A stretch of DNA of 64,000 nucleotides from Bradysia coprophila. Taxonomy: Eukaryota; Arthropoda; Insecta; Diptera; Sciaridae. This document shows positions 45,601-60,600 of the stretch, one piece after another. The stretch is taken from NCBI RefSeq assembly GCF_014529535.1, contig NW_023503456.1:2492133-2556132 (forward strand), written 5' to 3'. The translations under genes were made by a program, and so were the position numbers. Each line of letters starts with the position of its first letter. Position 1 is the first letter of the stretch. The notes under the pieces are model-generated. The model had not been told where the DNA came from and did no database searches. It saw only the letters and a list, made by a program, of their open reading frames with translations.

Positions 45601-48600
45601 ACAATCATTAACCACATATGATCGGTATCCGATCGATCCAGATCCATATTGGGATGAACAAGCGGACACACGGCGATTTACCGAACGAAGAAAGAAAACG
45701 GTAAGATTTGATGGACAGGACTCGGACGATTGGAGCAGATGGGAAGCGGAACGGCAAGGTAGTCAAGATTCTGCCACAAAGGATTCGGGTATCGAAACTA
45801 GCAGTACGTTTACGAGTAGCGAAGATTCGAATCGTGGTGATGTGCCGAAGGTATCGTCAATCGAACAGTACAAATTTACAACAAACAAATTTTTTTTTCG
45901 TATCAATGAAAACATTCATAATTTTTTTTTAGTAATTTATTTAAATGAAGCGCCAAAAATTATTAGAAACATTTTGCTGTAAACAATTCTTAGGCTCCTA
46001 GAGCAGTCGGAACTTTTTATTTTACACAGTAACATTGCTTCCTTATGTAGTAGTGATATACTTACCGTCTCGTTTCTATTAAATGTGAGTGTATTACCAG
46101 TCAGACTCAAATTGCACCAAACTTTTTTGTTACATTTAATTTTCCTGTGACTTTACCTAAATTTTGAGTGGATCTTTCTTGGAAAAAGAAAATTTTTGCT
46201 TCAGGTCTGGGACTGTGTCCAAAGAAAACAAAAACTGGTTGTTGCTGAGCGACCACCCAATAAAAAAAACTCCGCTTCAAAGTCCTCTTGAGCTAGACTT
46301 TGAAGATGGCAATTTTTAAGCTCATATTGGCCTAAAGTGTCGGACGCTGCACATAGGCAGTGCCGGACTGGCCCTATGGGCGTTCGGGCGATTCCCGAAG
46401 GGCCTTTTGATTTTTGTATGAAGAAATGGCAACGAATGGTCTTTTGAAAAATTTCTTCATACAACGCCCGAAGGGCTTTTTTGAGCCAGTCCGGCACTGC
46501 ACATAGGTTTGTTCCGAAGTCATTTCGAAATGTCAAATTTAATCCACGCAAGGCAACTTAACCTCAACCTTTTCAGACTGACGAAAATTTTAACGAAAAA
46601 TTTACAAAGAAATTGGTTGACGTTTAGGCTATGTTCATCTCTGTGGATGAAATCGCTGTCGTTCGTGTTGTCAAAGTTCGGGTTTACAGTTAATTGGAAC
46701 AAACCTTTAAACTGTCAATGAATGTACAAACCAGGTTCATACAAACCGGAGGACGTGGCGATTTCATATAAATAAAAAACCTCTCATGAGAGGTGAATTC
46801 GTTTATATGAAATCGCTATGTCTTCCGCTCCATACAAAGTTTGACGTTCGACCATACCTTGTGTTGACGTTCATTGATAGATTGTAGCTACACATAGCGA
46901 CGCAAAAGAGATGTAATCGAAATTTTTATTTTGTTGTGATGTTAAGTATGACATGTATAACAAATGGAAAATTGAGTTAGTTTTCTTTCGCGTCGATATG
47001 TGAAGTTAGAGCAACAATTCATGCTTCAGAAATAGAATTTCAAGTAAACGAGTCGTTGAACGAGTTTCACTTTAAAAAAACACGTTTGGTGCGACACCAG
47101 TTGATGTCAAAGTCACGATCAGCCATAGCCAGTAAGATGGCTTGAATTTTGATTATTGAAAGTATTGGCAAATTTACTCTTAAATGTTTGAAGACTTTGC
47201 GGAACTCACGTTGCTCTCATTATGAGCCAATTTAACATCAACTCTGAATTCACGCCATAAGTCCGCCAAAAATTTAAATATTTTCAACTGGCAGTCTTTT
47301 TCAAAGAAAGATTTTGGTTCTGAGAAATAATCAAAAAACGAAAATTTTTCCGCCTAAATGTAGGCTACAAATTTGCAAAGGGTCTATTGCTCTTAATATG
47401 AGTATGATTTGATTAGACTGGTCGTATCTTTTCTACTTGCATGCAATCACATACAATTATCGTATCCCTAACATCCAAATATTTAACGACTTTCCCATTT
47501 CATTTTATTAGTCTATAAACTGCATGAAAGAATTTATCCTAGATGCCCTAATCATTTGATTTTGTTTTCGATGAGCATGTTTCTTGATAGAATTACCATT
47601 ATACCACTTAACATTTTGGTGTGTGTTTGTAATTTAACTTCGAGCATTTGAACATATGAATCGAACGAATTAATCAGAACAAAAAGAAAAACACTTGCGA
47701 AACATTTATCTATCTGCGAATTCGAAATGAAACAATTAAAAGAACAAAACGCAGAACTTGAAAGCAAAACAAAAGCGAAAAGAAAAGAAAAGAAAAACTT
47801 AAAAATTGGCAGCACACCCTTCACACGTGTATAAACATTAAAATTTGACATTCCATTAGAATCCTGTAAATTGGCAAGTATCATCGGATGGCCTACGTAT
47901 TATCGGTCACATGATACTACGTAAAAGTAATGAAGGTGATGATATATTGGGTTTGAAAATTGTTGGTGGTCAAATATTATCCAGCGGGCGATTAGGTGCA
48001 ATTATTGAAAAAGTTAAGCGGGGATCGATAGCTGATCAAGAAGGACATATCCGACCAGGTAATTTGAACAACAATTTAAACTCTTTTCGACTGAGAGTGC
48101 GCTGAACGATATCTTTTTTTTGTATTGTTGACCGTGATAAAACGAACATTTATTCGAATTTTGTGGAAGGAGAGACACAAAAAACGAATAATTATTCCGG
48201 TCCGATTAGCATTGTTGCATGAAATTTGTGTTGATGGACGTGCATATTTCATGAAACAATAATAAATGGCATGCAAGTCAATTTTCTTTCGGCAATGTTG
48301 TGACGGAATTGAACTGGCTCTTTGTGGTATCGTAATGAGAAAGATCATTGCACACAGGCTTAGCGTGCAAAAAATATTAACTCCAAAGTGTTGCCGGGAG
48401 CGACTCCATATATATTTCGTCAAAATACTACAGCAGCAAACCTCTTTCACATAAACCAGGCAGGAGCGGTTCTTTTTTGAAACTTCAAATAAGGGACCTA
48501 ATATACACTGTATGAAATAAATTCAAATGAACACTGACATAAATTGGGAAAAAAATCAGGTCTCTAGTCAAATCAAGCGCTCCTGTCTGGTTTACTTTAC

Positions 48601-51600
48601 TCTGCCGTGCTAAAGTGAAATTCAAATGTTAATGGCAACAAAAATCTTCAACCAATTGACACGTGTCAACAGACAGTGCCATAAACACTCTCAATAAATG
48701 CATGTTAACCATAAGAAATGTAACAAATTCAGAAAATTCTCATAGAAAGTCACATTTTTCTTATGAGTCACTTAACATGCACATGCATATAAAGCTAAGA
48801 CTAGTCTCGTTATGTTGAGAATGCATGGGCCATTGCAAAGAATTGGCCAATGTATAAGCGATATGTCTTGGAACGATATCCACATTCCGACCGACATTTT
48901 CTTAGACTGATCAGCGTGACATAGTTATCAGTCATGTGTAATATTCATCCGAGCATTCGTCTAATTTTGCATGAAAATGTTAACATTTGCATTGCGCAGC
49001 AGGCTCTCGGGACTGCAACGGCTGCCATGGCCAGGTAATATATGGTTTTTATCGGATAATGTACGGTTCTATATTTTGGCGTAGTCAAAATTCATTCATT
49101 CATTCCGTCACAGAATTGCATAATAAGTTGTACGGAAGGCGCAGTCGATGTTGACATCGATAATATACCAGCATACGATTCATGTTGCATAAATAACTAT
49201 TATCATTTTTTGTCCGTCTATTTTTTTATTTAATAAATGTATTGTGTTTGCACTCCACTATTTCGAATTGTTTTTTTTTCTGTTCGATGTCAATGATCAC
49301 ATAACGTTACATTTTACTGATTAATTTTCTTTCAATTTTTTTTTTATGACAATGCTTAGCGAAAGCTTTAATGAAAACTGTATTTGATGTCATTGAAAGC
49401 TCTTTATAGCTCGGAACAATCAAGACAGCCAACGTCACTTATTTATTGTCTGTATGCGTTGCAATATAATAATACATGGATGTGTGCGCCGATGAAGTAA
49501 AAGTTCTACTAATTTTTGCCCTGAGAAATGACGGTAGAAGGTTGAATTGAACAACAATAATGTTTTATTTGCTTGTGGCAAGTTATTACAAAATACCACT
49601 GGTCAAGATGATCTACTAAATAATCTTTGTAATTTAAAACGACAACCAAATCAATGCGTTCATTTTCGTTATGATTCGCTACAAATATTCACGCACATAA
49701 CTAATTGGGTGTAGCGTTTTGCAGTCTTTTTTATTTTTTTAAGGCCTGCCGGTAGGCTTGATGCAGAATGGTCCACTGATAACGAAAAAAAAAAAAAGTT
49801 TTAAAGTTCGAAGCTCCCATGCGCATCTCTGAAAACCGACTTTTTGCTCACAGAGCCATAGTGAGAGCAGTTCTACCGCCTGTGTTGAAACAAATTTGTT
49901 AAGTGTTAACTACTCGTAGAGACTGTGGCTTCAATTTGGCATACTTTAAAATTTAAAAAAATTCGACTCACCGTTGAAACATTACAAAAAGTGTTCCCGA
50001 CCATGACTTTTCCAGAAATTTTTTGGAGTTAAAGCTTTCTAAAATCTGTGACTGGGAAGCAAAATAGTCGTGTCGTAGCTCATTTTAAAGGGAATTTCAA
50101 GGGCTTTCAAACGAATATAGACTCGACGTAAAGTTTCACCTGGTTGCAGATTCATTGACCTTCCAATGTGTTGAAAATGGTTCACCGCTTGAGATAGCTG
50201 TTGCTAAAAATATAATTCCACTACTAAAAATGATTTTAGCTAGCAGTGGTGAGATTTCGTATGGTGTACGTATGAGGAAATATTGCGTTTCTCGTGCTCT
50301 CCCAAATTTTCCGATTTTTTCCAATTAAATATTTGTGGAAAAATTTGGGACAATATAAGAAAAGTAGTTCCTTATATTTTCCGTGATTTTCCCAAAAATT
50401 AGTTCCTCAAAATAGTCTCTGATGCCTGCTGACAAAATCAAACGAAATCAATTTTATAAACGTAATCGCTTCGAGCGCAGATGGAAATATGGAGCTAGAT
50501 TTAAATAATTTAGAGATTAACAGAAAACCGAACCTTTTCTGGAATTAAACTTTAATTCCATCAGGCATTACTTTCATTACATTTCGAATCGGTAAAGTTG
50601 AATTATTACTACACGTAGGGAGACATTTTTTATGACGACATACAGCACACCACTATGACCCATTGCAATCCAGTCGTAGTTTATTTCGAATCGTTGTTAC
50701 GGAGAAAAAAAAATGCCTGTTGTATAATCGCTAACCGTTCCAAACGAATCGAAAGTAATCCTACACTGACCTAAAATCCTAATCTCAAATTTTTATTTGT
50801 GATCGTTACGTTCAGTTTAATGTTTGTTCACCTCGACTGTGCATACCGTAAGGTTTGTCAGCTTATATGCATTGAAAATCAGTATTGTCATTTTAGCAAA
50901 ATTATTTTGTTGTCAACTGTAGCTACACATAGCAAAGCGAAGGATGCCTAACTCAAATTTGTTTCTTTTGTTGTCCTCAGAAGTTCGACTGCAAAATATT
51001 ATTTTTTTAAATTTAGGTCTCTTTCGCGTCGCTGTGTATAGCTAAAGTAAGGAATCAACTATCAACGGTGATCAAAATATATTGTCTGCAGATGTTGTGT
51101 GTATACCAACTTCCATAGATTTTGTTGTTATATTGAAGTGCAAGCATAATACGTAAAGTCGATCTTAATTGCCGATCTAAAATAATTTGCAGTGCGCAGT
51201 ACAATTATACTTAAAATGATATGTTTTAGGTGATGAAGTTATTGAATGGAACGGAAGACCATTACATGGCTTATCGTCGGCTGAGGTTGCCGATTTAGTT
51301 GCCGATAGTAGGCAAGAATCTCAAGTAGAATTAATTGTATCACGCTTAATAGCAGCTACAAATCGAAGAGCTGTTCAGTCATCTTGGATTCATTCTCATT
51401 CCCCTACTAGGTTTTATCACAAAGGTACCATTAAACAACCAAACGATCAACATTTTTCTTTTGTTGTGTTTTGTCGACGAAAATGAATTTTTATTTGTTC
51501 CTCATTGTCACCCAGTAGTCAACTTGTATAACAAATAATTTGATCATTTACTATTGTATACTACCATAAATGTCCTTTGTTTACTAAATTGATTGAGTTA

Positions 51601-54600
51601 GTTTTGAGCTAGACTATTTGTTTAAAAAAAAAGAAAGAAGAAGAAACAAATTTCCTCATATAATTGAAAAGACAAAGTATATCGAATCAGTCAATAGTTT
51701 GAAAGATTTACAAAAACAAAATTATATTTTTGAATTATATGGGAGCAACAACTTGAGAATTTATAGCGAAGATTTCCACTGTTCTTAAACACAAACCAAG
51801 TAAAAACACAATAATGGACCACGCATCAAACAAGTTAACCTTCTTAATAGGGCACACATTACACACATTAACAGAATTTTATTAATTTTTAATTTTTTTT
51901 TACCTAATTGCGCCAAAAAATTCAAAATGTTTTTGACGGACAATCGGCCAACAAAACGTTGAATATTAAGTCAAAATGGTGAAAACCGATGAACGTTTGA
52001 AAATCATATTTTGAACAGAAAGTTATTAAAAGAGAGAAATACATAAATGTCTGCTGATATGCTGCTAGCAAATTATGAGTTTCTCTCATTCTCTGGGATT
52101 GGGTTAAATGGAAATTTCAACAATACCGTACAGCGACTAAAATAACATGTTCAGCGAAACTGAGCGAATCCTCTAGTTTAATCGTTCCGTTGGTTTCAAA
52201 CGAAAATATTATGTCTTCGTTTTCCCGCCTCTCCTATTGCTTCTACCAATCAGAAACATCACAAATTACCGAACGCGGGAGACTAATCGCGGACCATTTT
52301 CTTTTTGAAGTATAAGGCGCGACAGGTGTTCCACTCCTTATACAATACATTTTATCAACTGATGCGTTAGAATGTCCAACTGTGTGTCACAATATTTTGA
52401 ATTCGTAGGCGAATTAAATCAAAATTGAGTGTTTGATTGAAAAAAAATATATTTACCGAACCGTACTTCCAGAACCGTATGATCGACGTGACAAGCCAGC
52501 AGTATTAGTTACATCACCCGGTTCGCCAGACATACACATAAGTGGTCGTGGAACAACCGCTCAAACAACACGTTACGCAAATCGACTAACACCAGCTGGA
52601 CCAATACCGATCGAGTCAAACATTGGTGGACGCATTCAAATAAAACTGGGCTTTGAATCGAGTTCTTTGCAATTGATTGTTACAATTATTTGTGCAGTCG
52701 GACTGACGCTTAGAGCGAACGGAGCTTCTAGGAATCCATATCTTAAAGTGAGTCCGCGTTTTTATGCAGAGTTTATTGAGCCACCAGAACAGAAGCAAAA
52801 TATTTGTTTTGTTTTTTTTTTCTTCAGATTTACTTGCTTCCCGATCGAAGTGATAAATCGAAACGTCGTACGACAACATTAGCCAGCACAAACGATCCTC
52901 GTTGGGGTCAAACGTTCATTTTTTCTGGTTTCAGGAGGACTGACTTAAATAATAAAGTACTCGAGGTAAGCGAAACGACACGCCTTGGTTACCGTTACGT
53001 AATTGGGAAATGCTATTGACATGGTAGTGCTTATTGTAACAGAATCCGACTAATTCGAGAACATGTCGAGCGATTCTTTTCTAATATTTTATTTAAAGTA
53101 AAAAGTAATCCATCCGACACGAAAGCTAAATGTAACATTTTTAGACGTTTTGTCTGAACTACATTCTTGTCTCAGTATGGACATATTCGAGTTCGAAAGT
53201 TTTTAATTTCTGGCTGCTCTAGTCCGGTGCGACAAAATACGCCAGTATACGGCTCGTGTTGCATACAATGTTTTGTTGGCTTGCGGCCAGAAAACGGCTC
53301 ATTACCGTCTCGCTCAAAACTAGTTTTTCACATTTTCTGTCCGCAAGACAATGAAGTACCATACTGTCTTGCTGGATTTTTTTTTTGGTTTCGACGTGTG
53401 GGATGTATTCGAAATACAACCGTCCCACACGTCTCAACAAAAAATGTTCCAGCAAAACAGTATGGTACTATTAAGTCACATTCTGTGACAGAATGAACTA
53501 GTTCGATGCAACAACACAGAACCATTATACACTGAGCAACCAAAACATTTGCCATTTCTATAGGCAATGGCTAGTCTTAGCTTGATACATGGATAGTTAA
53601 GCGGTAAATGGTAAAAAAATCATTTTTCTTATGATTCGCTTAACATGCACATGCATGAAACTATGATTAGCATCGTTATTGAGAGTACTTCTACCATGCC
53701 CGTAAAGACGTGGCAAATGCTTAAACGATCTTTGTGGTCGGTAAATATTTGCATTGCATTTTAGTCTTAAGCTGCAATCGCAGTTCACCGGTTTGGGTCT
53801 CCGTTTAGATATTGCGCATGCTCACAGAGAGAATTTTATTGACAATGCGCATGCGCAGAGAGAAAATTCTCTCTGTGATCATGCGCAATATCTAAACGGA
53901 GACCCAAAACAATGAAGTGCGCTGGCACCTTTAGTCTTTCAGGGTATGAACGGTGGCCTATGTGGGAGATGTTGGTTTTTGCAGCAATGCCGAGAGCATT
54001 GCGATGAAACCCTTTTTTCTTCAATGGCCGTTGATCTTGTCGATAAATTCAAAGAAAATATTTTATTTTTTAGATTACTGCTTGGGACTATCTACGCTTT
54101 GGTGCTAATGATTTTCTTGGTGAAGTAGTTCTAGGTTTATCGAATCATCCGCTGGATGATGAAGCTGAATGGTATACATTACATTCGCATCATGATTCCC
54201 ACAACTACCACGTATGTGAATAAAAAATGAAATTGATTTGCAAACAAAAATACTATTTACCAATTGACTATAGTAAGGCGTAAAACTATATTTTACTAAA
54301 TGAACTATTGGTAGTCAGTCGTGTGTACGATATTCATTTTCTTTATGATTTTCGTTTCAAACTTAGTCATAGGGAGCATGTTGCTAATTTTGATATTTTT
54401 CGTTTTTTTCAATTTTAATTTGAATTTTTCATTTCAATTTTCAGAGCTGAAAATTTCATTTTCTAATCGCTGATTAAGTTGTAGAATATTTTACTGTATA
54501 ATTCCTCAGTCGCCACTTTGTCCGTTTAGTAAATTTGCGTAATATGAATTCGTTGACCAACTTTTGTCTATGTTTCCTATACAACCACCGATTTCTCACA

Positions 54601-57600
54601 TTGTTTTCCATTGAATTTTAATCAATTTTTCTTTTTCTTTCGTTTTGGTTGAGGGATTTTTTAAATTCGGAAAACCGCCTACCAAAATCGGACGCATTTC
54701 CTGTTCGCCCTTTTTCGGTATTATTCGGTATAATTCTGGACAGAAAATCAAAACGATAGCACATACCAAAACGCAAACGGAAAGAGTAAGTTTGACAGAT
54801 TCTTTGAAAAATAATTAAATTCTGACTTCAAGGATTTTAATTGAGTAAAATGCCATTCTGTGGCACATGATATCTCAGTAGTCCAAGTCCAGTTCACTAA
54901 TTGATTCCTCCAATATATGCGGAGAGGGATTATTTTGAAGTGGACTTTTTTACGTGAGTCCAGAAAGGTATTCGACCCTAAAAGCCAATACCACTTCAAA
55001 AAAAATTCTTCGAAGCTTGTGTGGGGTCATCAAAAACCGAAAACATGCACTTTTCTTACAGAAATTTCTTCAGTTACACAAGCCTTACATGGTCGTGTGG
55101 GGTGTCATTAGGAATAAAATTGGATGTACTTCCGGGGCAAATATAGGACCCTATTAAATATTTGGGTTTAAAATTCATTCACACTGAGATATGGGCAGTT
55201 GAAGTTTTCAACCGAAAAGGCCCGAAAACTTACAGTTTTCTTACAGAATTTCTCGAGGTACACGAAACGTACATGGTCGTGTGGGGTATCATTAGATAGG
55301 TAATTGCTTGTAATTTTGGGACAAAAAAGGTCTTATGGGGGTTTGGAAGTATCTACGATGAAACATGAACACTTGAACATTTTTACTTCACATATGTCAT
55401 TGTAGATGTTTCCAAACCCCTATAAGCCTCTATTTTCCCCGAAAGTGCATGTAATGGCCTTTCTAATGACACCCCACACGACCATGTGCATTTCGTGTAC
55501 AGAGAGAAGAAAAGTGTAAGTTTTCAGTACTTTTCGATTAAAAACTTCAACTGTACATATCTCAATGTGAATGAATTTTAAGCCCAATAAGACCCTATTT
55601 ACACCGGAAGTACATGCAATTCGCTCGGAAAAAACAATCAGTTTACCAGATTCCTGAGATCATGGGCTACACAATGACATTTTGTTTAATTAAAATCCTT
55701 GCAGTCAGAATTTAGTTATTTTTATGTGAATCTGTCAAACCTTTCCGTTTGTGTTTTCTGTTCAGAAAATCTGACGTTCCCTATTTGAATGCTTATGTTC
55801 CGCAACCGCAGTCTATATACCACTTCGCGGAATTGTCAATTCATAGGACGCTTGGTTTATTTACAACCAAAAAAATCCAACCTGACGAAAATTATGTTTT
55901 TTAATCAAGTTAGATTTTTCTAAGAAAAACACCAAGCGTCCCAGATTAACAGCTTGCTATGCTGAGTGCTATATAGTGTTGCTTACAGACAGTTTTGGAC
56001 ACTTAAGACAGATGTTTTGGTCTCAAGTTCTTGTGTTGCTCACTGTCCAAATTTTCAAACAAAATATTAATCTATTTGTCAGCTGTCATCAAAAGCACTT
56101 TTGCTTGATTATATAGATGTTTCTGCGAAGATCGCAAAAGTAATATTTTCTACCAAATCTACTAGAGTTGAACATTATTATAATAGCTCAAAAAGTTCGA
56201 CAATGTTGTCAAAAATAGTTGCAAGTGCAATTGGAGGAGCGATTCGCTTGCCAGTGAAATCACTCCTCCAATTGCACTTGCAACATTTTTGATAGATGTT
56301 GTGGAATACACCATGGACTCAGATTCGATTAGAATCGTCTTTCTTTGAGATGACTCTTTCGGATTTGATGATATCTTCGTCCAATCTAAGTAATGTGTAA
56401 TGGAAATGCCCCAACCTTTTCTTGTCTAGGATCATCTAATATCCCGTGACCAATCTATTTTTTCCAAAAAAAAAAAAAAATAGGTAAAAGTGAACATGCA
56501 TCCGATTTAGGTAAAATGGTAGGGGTTGAATGGAATTTAATTGGAATTTGAATAGACAGTTAAGGCTTTTTGGATATATTATTATTCAGCTCGGAGCGAA
56601 TTTGACTGAACAAGATTCCACTTTTTTTTAACCGCATCATTTGGTTCCACATATCCCACGGCACCTAAGGCAAATGAGAGAGTCATAGAGAACTGACAGT
56701 GGCAGTACAAGAAATTGATGCTTAGGGTGCAAGGATCATGATTATAAATTTCTTATTTCTCCATAACGAATACATGGAGAACATTGCTGTAGGAATTATT
56801 GTAGGAAATTTTTAAAAACGACCTGTATTGGCACTCACAGCTATTCAACAGTGACATTCAATTGTTCAGAAAGCGTGCAAATCCTTTAACAGTAGTGAGC
56901 GTTCGTACAGATCATTTTCAAAAATTTCTTTTTTGAGAACATTAGACACTATGGCTATAACTAATAAAAATGAATGGTTCCGCATGATTCCCGACTTATA
57001 CGATCTACAGCAAATCGTAGTTTCTGCACTCCAAGCCTTACCTTACCGATGAGGTAGAAAATCAATAATACTTGTGGAACCTTGTTCAGGGCTCCTTGCT
57101 GATTAATAATATTCAAAAAATATGAAAAGTGAATCCTAATTTCAATGAAATTCCATTCAGTCGTGCTGTGGGTAGTTTGTTTTCCCCAACAATTTTTTTC
57201 TTATTTTCTAAATGTCTTTAAAAAAAAACAGAAAACCTAACTTCGAAATTAAACTTTTAGAAACAAAAAATGGCATAAAATTTAATAAAATCTTTATAGT
57301 TACGTAGAGATGATGATATGGAAATGATATTAACTCCTACTGATCATTTATCACCGCCAAGCACAACATCCCGCCTAAGTGATTCGGATACAACATCTGA
57401 ATGTGATATTGATGGCATTACGGCAAGCCGAGATGGTGCAAGTATATCATCATTAGGAAGTTCATCGAGTCCTCCACCAGAGGTAAACATTCACAGAAAA
57501 AAAAAAACAAACAAACAAAAATGCCAGAGGATGCGTGTAATTTTCATGATTTTACGTTTTATTTCAATTTGTTTCCTTTTTTCTTTGTTTTTCTTTCTTT

Positions 57601-60600
57601 TTTCTTTCTCACTTCTAGCAAATGAATGAATTCTTCTTGTACTGAAACCGTGAATACTAAGTCTTCTTCATTAACGAATTTTGGGAACCATTTGTGTCGA
57701 GATGCTACTACAATAATGAAATGTCACGTCAGGTTTTGTAGATTGAGTAAACGTTATTGGTGTAGGCTCGGAAATATTGACAAATAACGCCTGTCTACAG
57801 ATTTTCTAATTAGTTTTAAAATGCAGCCCATAACCTGTGCCGCTTATTCGATGATATCGATGATGCTACTACTGTGTTTTTTGTGTAATAATTAGGAAAA
57901 TCGCGTTGAATTCCGCTTGACCATTTCCCACTCAGCGACTTTACGGATGTTCCAAAATGTGCCGTATTCGCTAATATCTCCTTTCGTCGTTAGGAGTTCA
58001 GGAGGCAAGTAGAAGAGTGAAAGAGCAAATTATCTCTAGGGTCGCCATTGGTGATAATAATAAGTGAATAGGAAGAAACTATTGGCCTGCGACTATTTTC
58101 TTCTCTTGACGCCGTAAGTCCACTAAAAATTCAAATTGGTCCAAGTTTCAAACTCAAATCAAATGTAGCGCCATATATGGCTAACAATTCATGACATTCT
58201 CATGCGTTGAAATTTATTTTTCAATTCATTTGATTCACGAAAAATCTAAACTCTTCAATTTGCGCTTCGTTCCTACTATATAGGACCCTTCACGGAACTG
58301 TCACCTTTTGGGACACTTGGCTTCTTTATAAGAAAACCAATCTTGACGAAACATTTGTGTTATCTTACTAGTAAAAAGTAAATCGCCTGTCATTGATATG
58401 ATGTCAATAGAAGGAAATGGACCCGAATGAAAATGGGTGCTAAACACTAGGAGTAGATACTGTCGCTACATATAGCGCCGCAAGAGACATAAATTAAAAA
58501 TTTTCTTTTGTTATATTTACTGTCAATCTTGACAGTAGAAGAAAAGAAGAAATTTGAATGACAGTTTGTTCACCTTAAGACGATGAACTTGGAATGAGTC
58601 AAATCCTGACATTTTTCTAAATGCTAAATGACATTTCTTCCAAGTGAGGAATTTTAGATTATTATTTTAGTTTTAAAAGTCATTCATGTCAATAACATGA
58701 TTACCAGTTTATAATATGGCGCAAAATTTGAATTCGCTAATACGTATTGACCGGGAACATCGATGACTTTTTAAAAAAAAACTAAAAAATCTCAAATACG
58801 GTTAGAACTACAAAAACCCCACTGTAGGTCTCCTTCGCTATGTGCATCGCTATCTGTTGCTCGCGTCGTTTTCCCTTCGACGAAAAAATGATATGTCTTG
58901 TGAAACGTTATAGAGCGAAACACACGTTTTAATTGGTCGACTGTGCTGCCAAACCATCGCTCTATCTAATTTTGCAATAGATAATTTTCATTATACGGTA
59001 CTCGTCAACGTTAAACCACTTAATTTTTCGTCAAGTAGTCCTTAACCTCAATTAATTGACGTTAACTGCGTTCAATTTACTGGTTTTTACATGAAAATCG
59101 TTCGTTCAATTCATTCGATATAGTTCGACATGGGATCGTGTCTGACGTTTACAATGTCATGCAAATGATCTGTGCCTCATCCGTCCAGACAATGAGTTTA
59201 TGGTTTTGACAGTGATTAATTTTAGATTTTGAGTTGCTGTTACTTTTGATTTCCAATAAAAATTGTTCCATTTTCTGTTTGAAGATTGCATCTTTGAATT
59301 TTCTTTTTTAAACAACCAAATATGCCTAATACTAACTCTATCTTTTTTCACTATAAATTCCTTTTTTCAGTCTCTTTGTGTCACCAATACAATAACTTTT
59401 ATTATACTGAAACTTAACATAACACAAGCACACTTTTAACAACTAAACGAAAAAAAAGTATTTATCGAAAATAAGTATTTAACGAGAGAGGTACGTTTTA
59501 TTTTCACATTTTAATATTCTCCGTTCGAATTTTTAAATAATCGAGAGAGAGAGGAAGAAAGAGCAAATAATTTAATTTCTTCGAAAAAATGAATAAAAAT
59601 AAAAACTACACAACACACACCAAACACATGAAAAGCGTATTATATAATAATTCACACCTCGAAATAAGTCACCAAAATTTCCATTAGGTTTAAGGTAAAA
59701 AAAAAACAATAAAATAAAAGTAAAAGTAAAAAAATGCATAACCATTTACCAAATGCAATCTATTTATTTGAGAATGATCACAGCTTTCGCTTATCAGTCG
59801 GTTTGTTCGATTATATGACACAATATTTTGACTTAGTCGAATTTTCTTTTTATTTTTAGAAAAATTATGTATAGCCCAAGGTGCTTATATCACGAAAAAT
59901 GGCTCCAGTGGGATAAAAATTTACTTCAACAAAAGTTAGTTCTATGTGATAGAGTATGAGAAAGTATCAGGACCAATTTTTTTGGAATTTTTAATTCTTA
60001 ATATTCCAAAAAAAAACTCTTTGAAAAAATTCTTAAAATTACTTAGTTAGTAAGTGAAGAAATTAAGGAATTTTTATTAATTTTTTTAAGAATATTAAAC
60101 TCAACTCAATTTAAGTTTGCAATTGGTTTGCATTCTAGTTTTAATCGTTCCACTACGTTCTACACGTTGTCAACAAAAGAAGCGCAAATAGTGACGTTTC
60201 ACTCACACGTGCGTGTGGAATTGGAGAGACGTAAATACAAACGCTACTTTTATGTGGTAGAGTACGTATGTAAACGAAAGAAACAAACGAAATCCACCAA
60301 AATTGTATTCTTATGATGAGATCAGTTTATGAATTTTTAAGAAATTAATTCCTGAAAATAGGCACTGAAAAGTATCAAACTAATTTTTTCCGATTCTTGT
60401 AAACCGGCAGTTACGATAATTTTACCGTTTTACTAAGTATAAAGCGAAAAATTTAAATAATTCAAGAATAGTACATTACGTCCGAGGTTCCAAATTTTTA
60501 TTTTGACGAGTGGGGACGTTATGGCCCGGCCCGAAGAGGACAAATTTGGAACCTCGTACGTACAGTGCGTTACGTGCTTCTGGTCGGTAAATGCGAAAAA

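Noticed and set aside
46201..46551. 116-aa minus-strand ORF
   Set aside because: Runs straight through the 142-bp hAT MITE and its target duplication, so it is not conserved coding sequence.
50136..50324. 62-aa minus-strand ORF with a hydrophobic middle
   Set aside because: Reads somewhat like protein, but no family, promoter or splice partner could be identified; too short to call.
51411..51424. Earlier donor for Rim exon 9 at 51411
   Set aside because: It would leave phase 2 and shift C2A out of frame; the donor at 51425 gives the phase that exon 10 requires.
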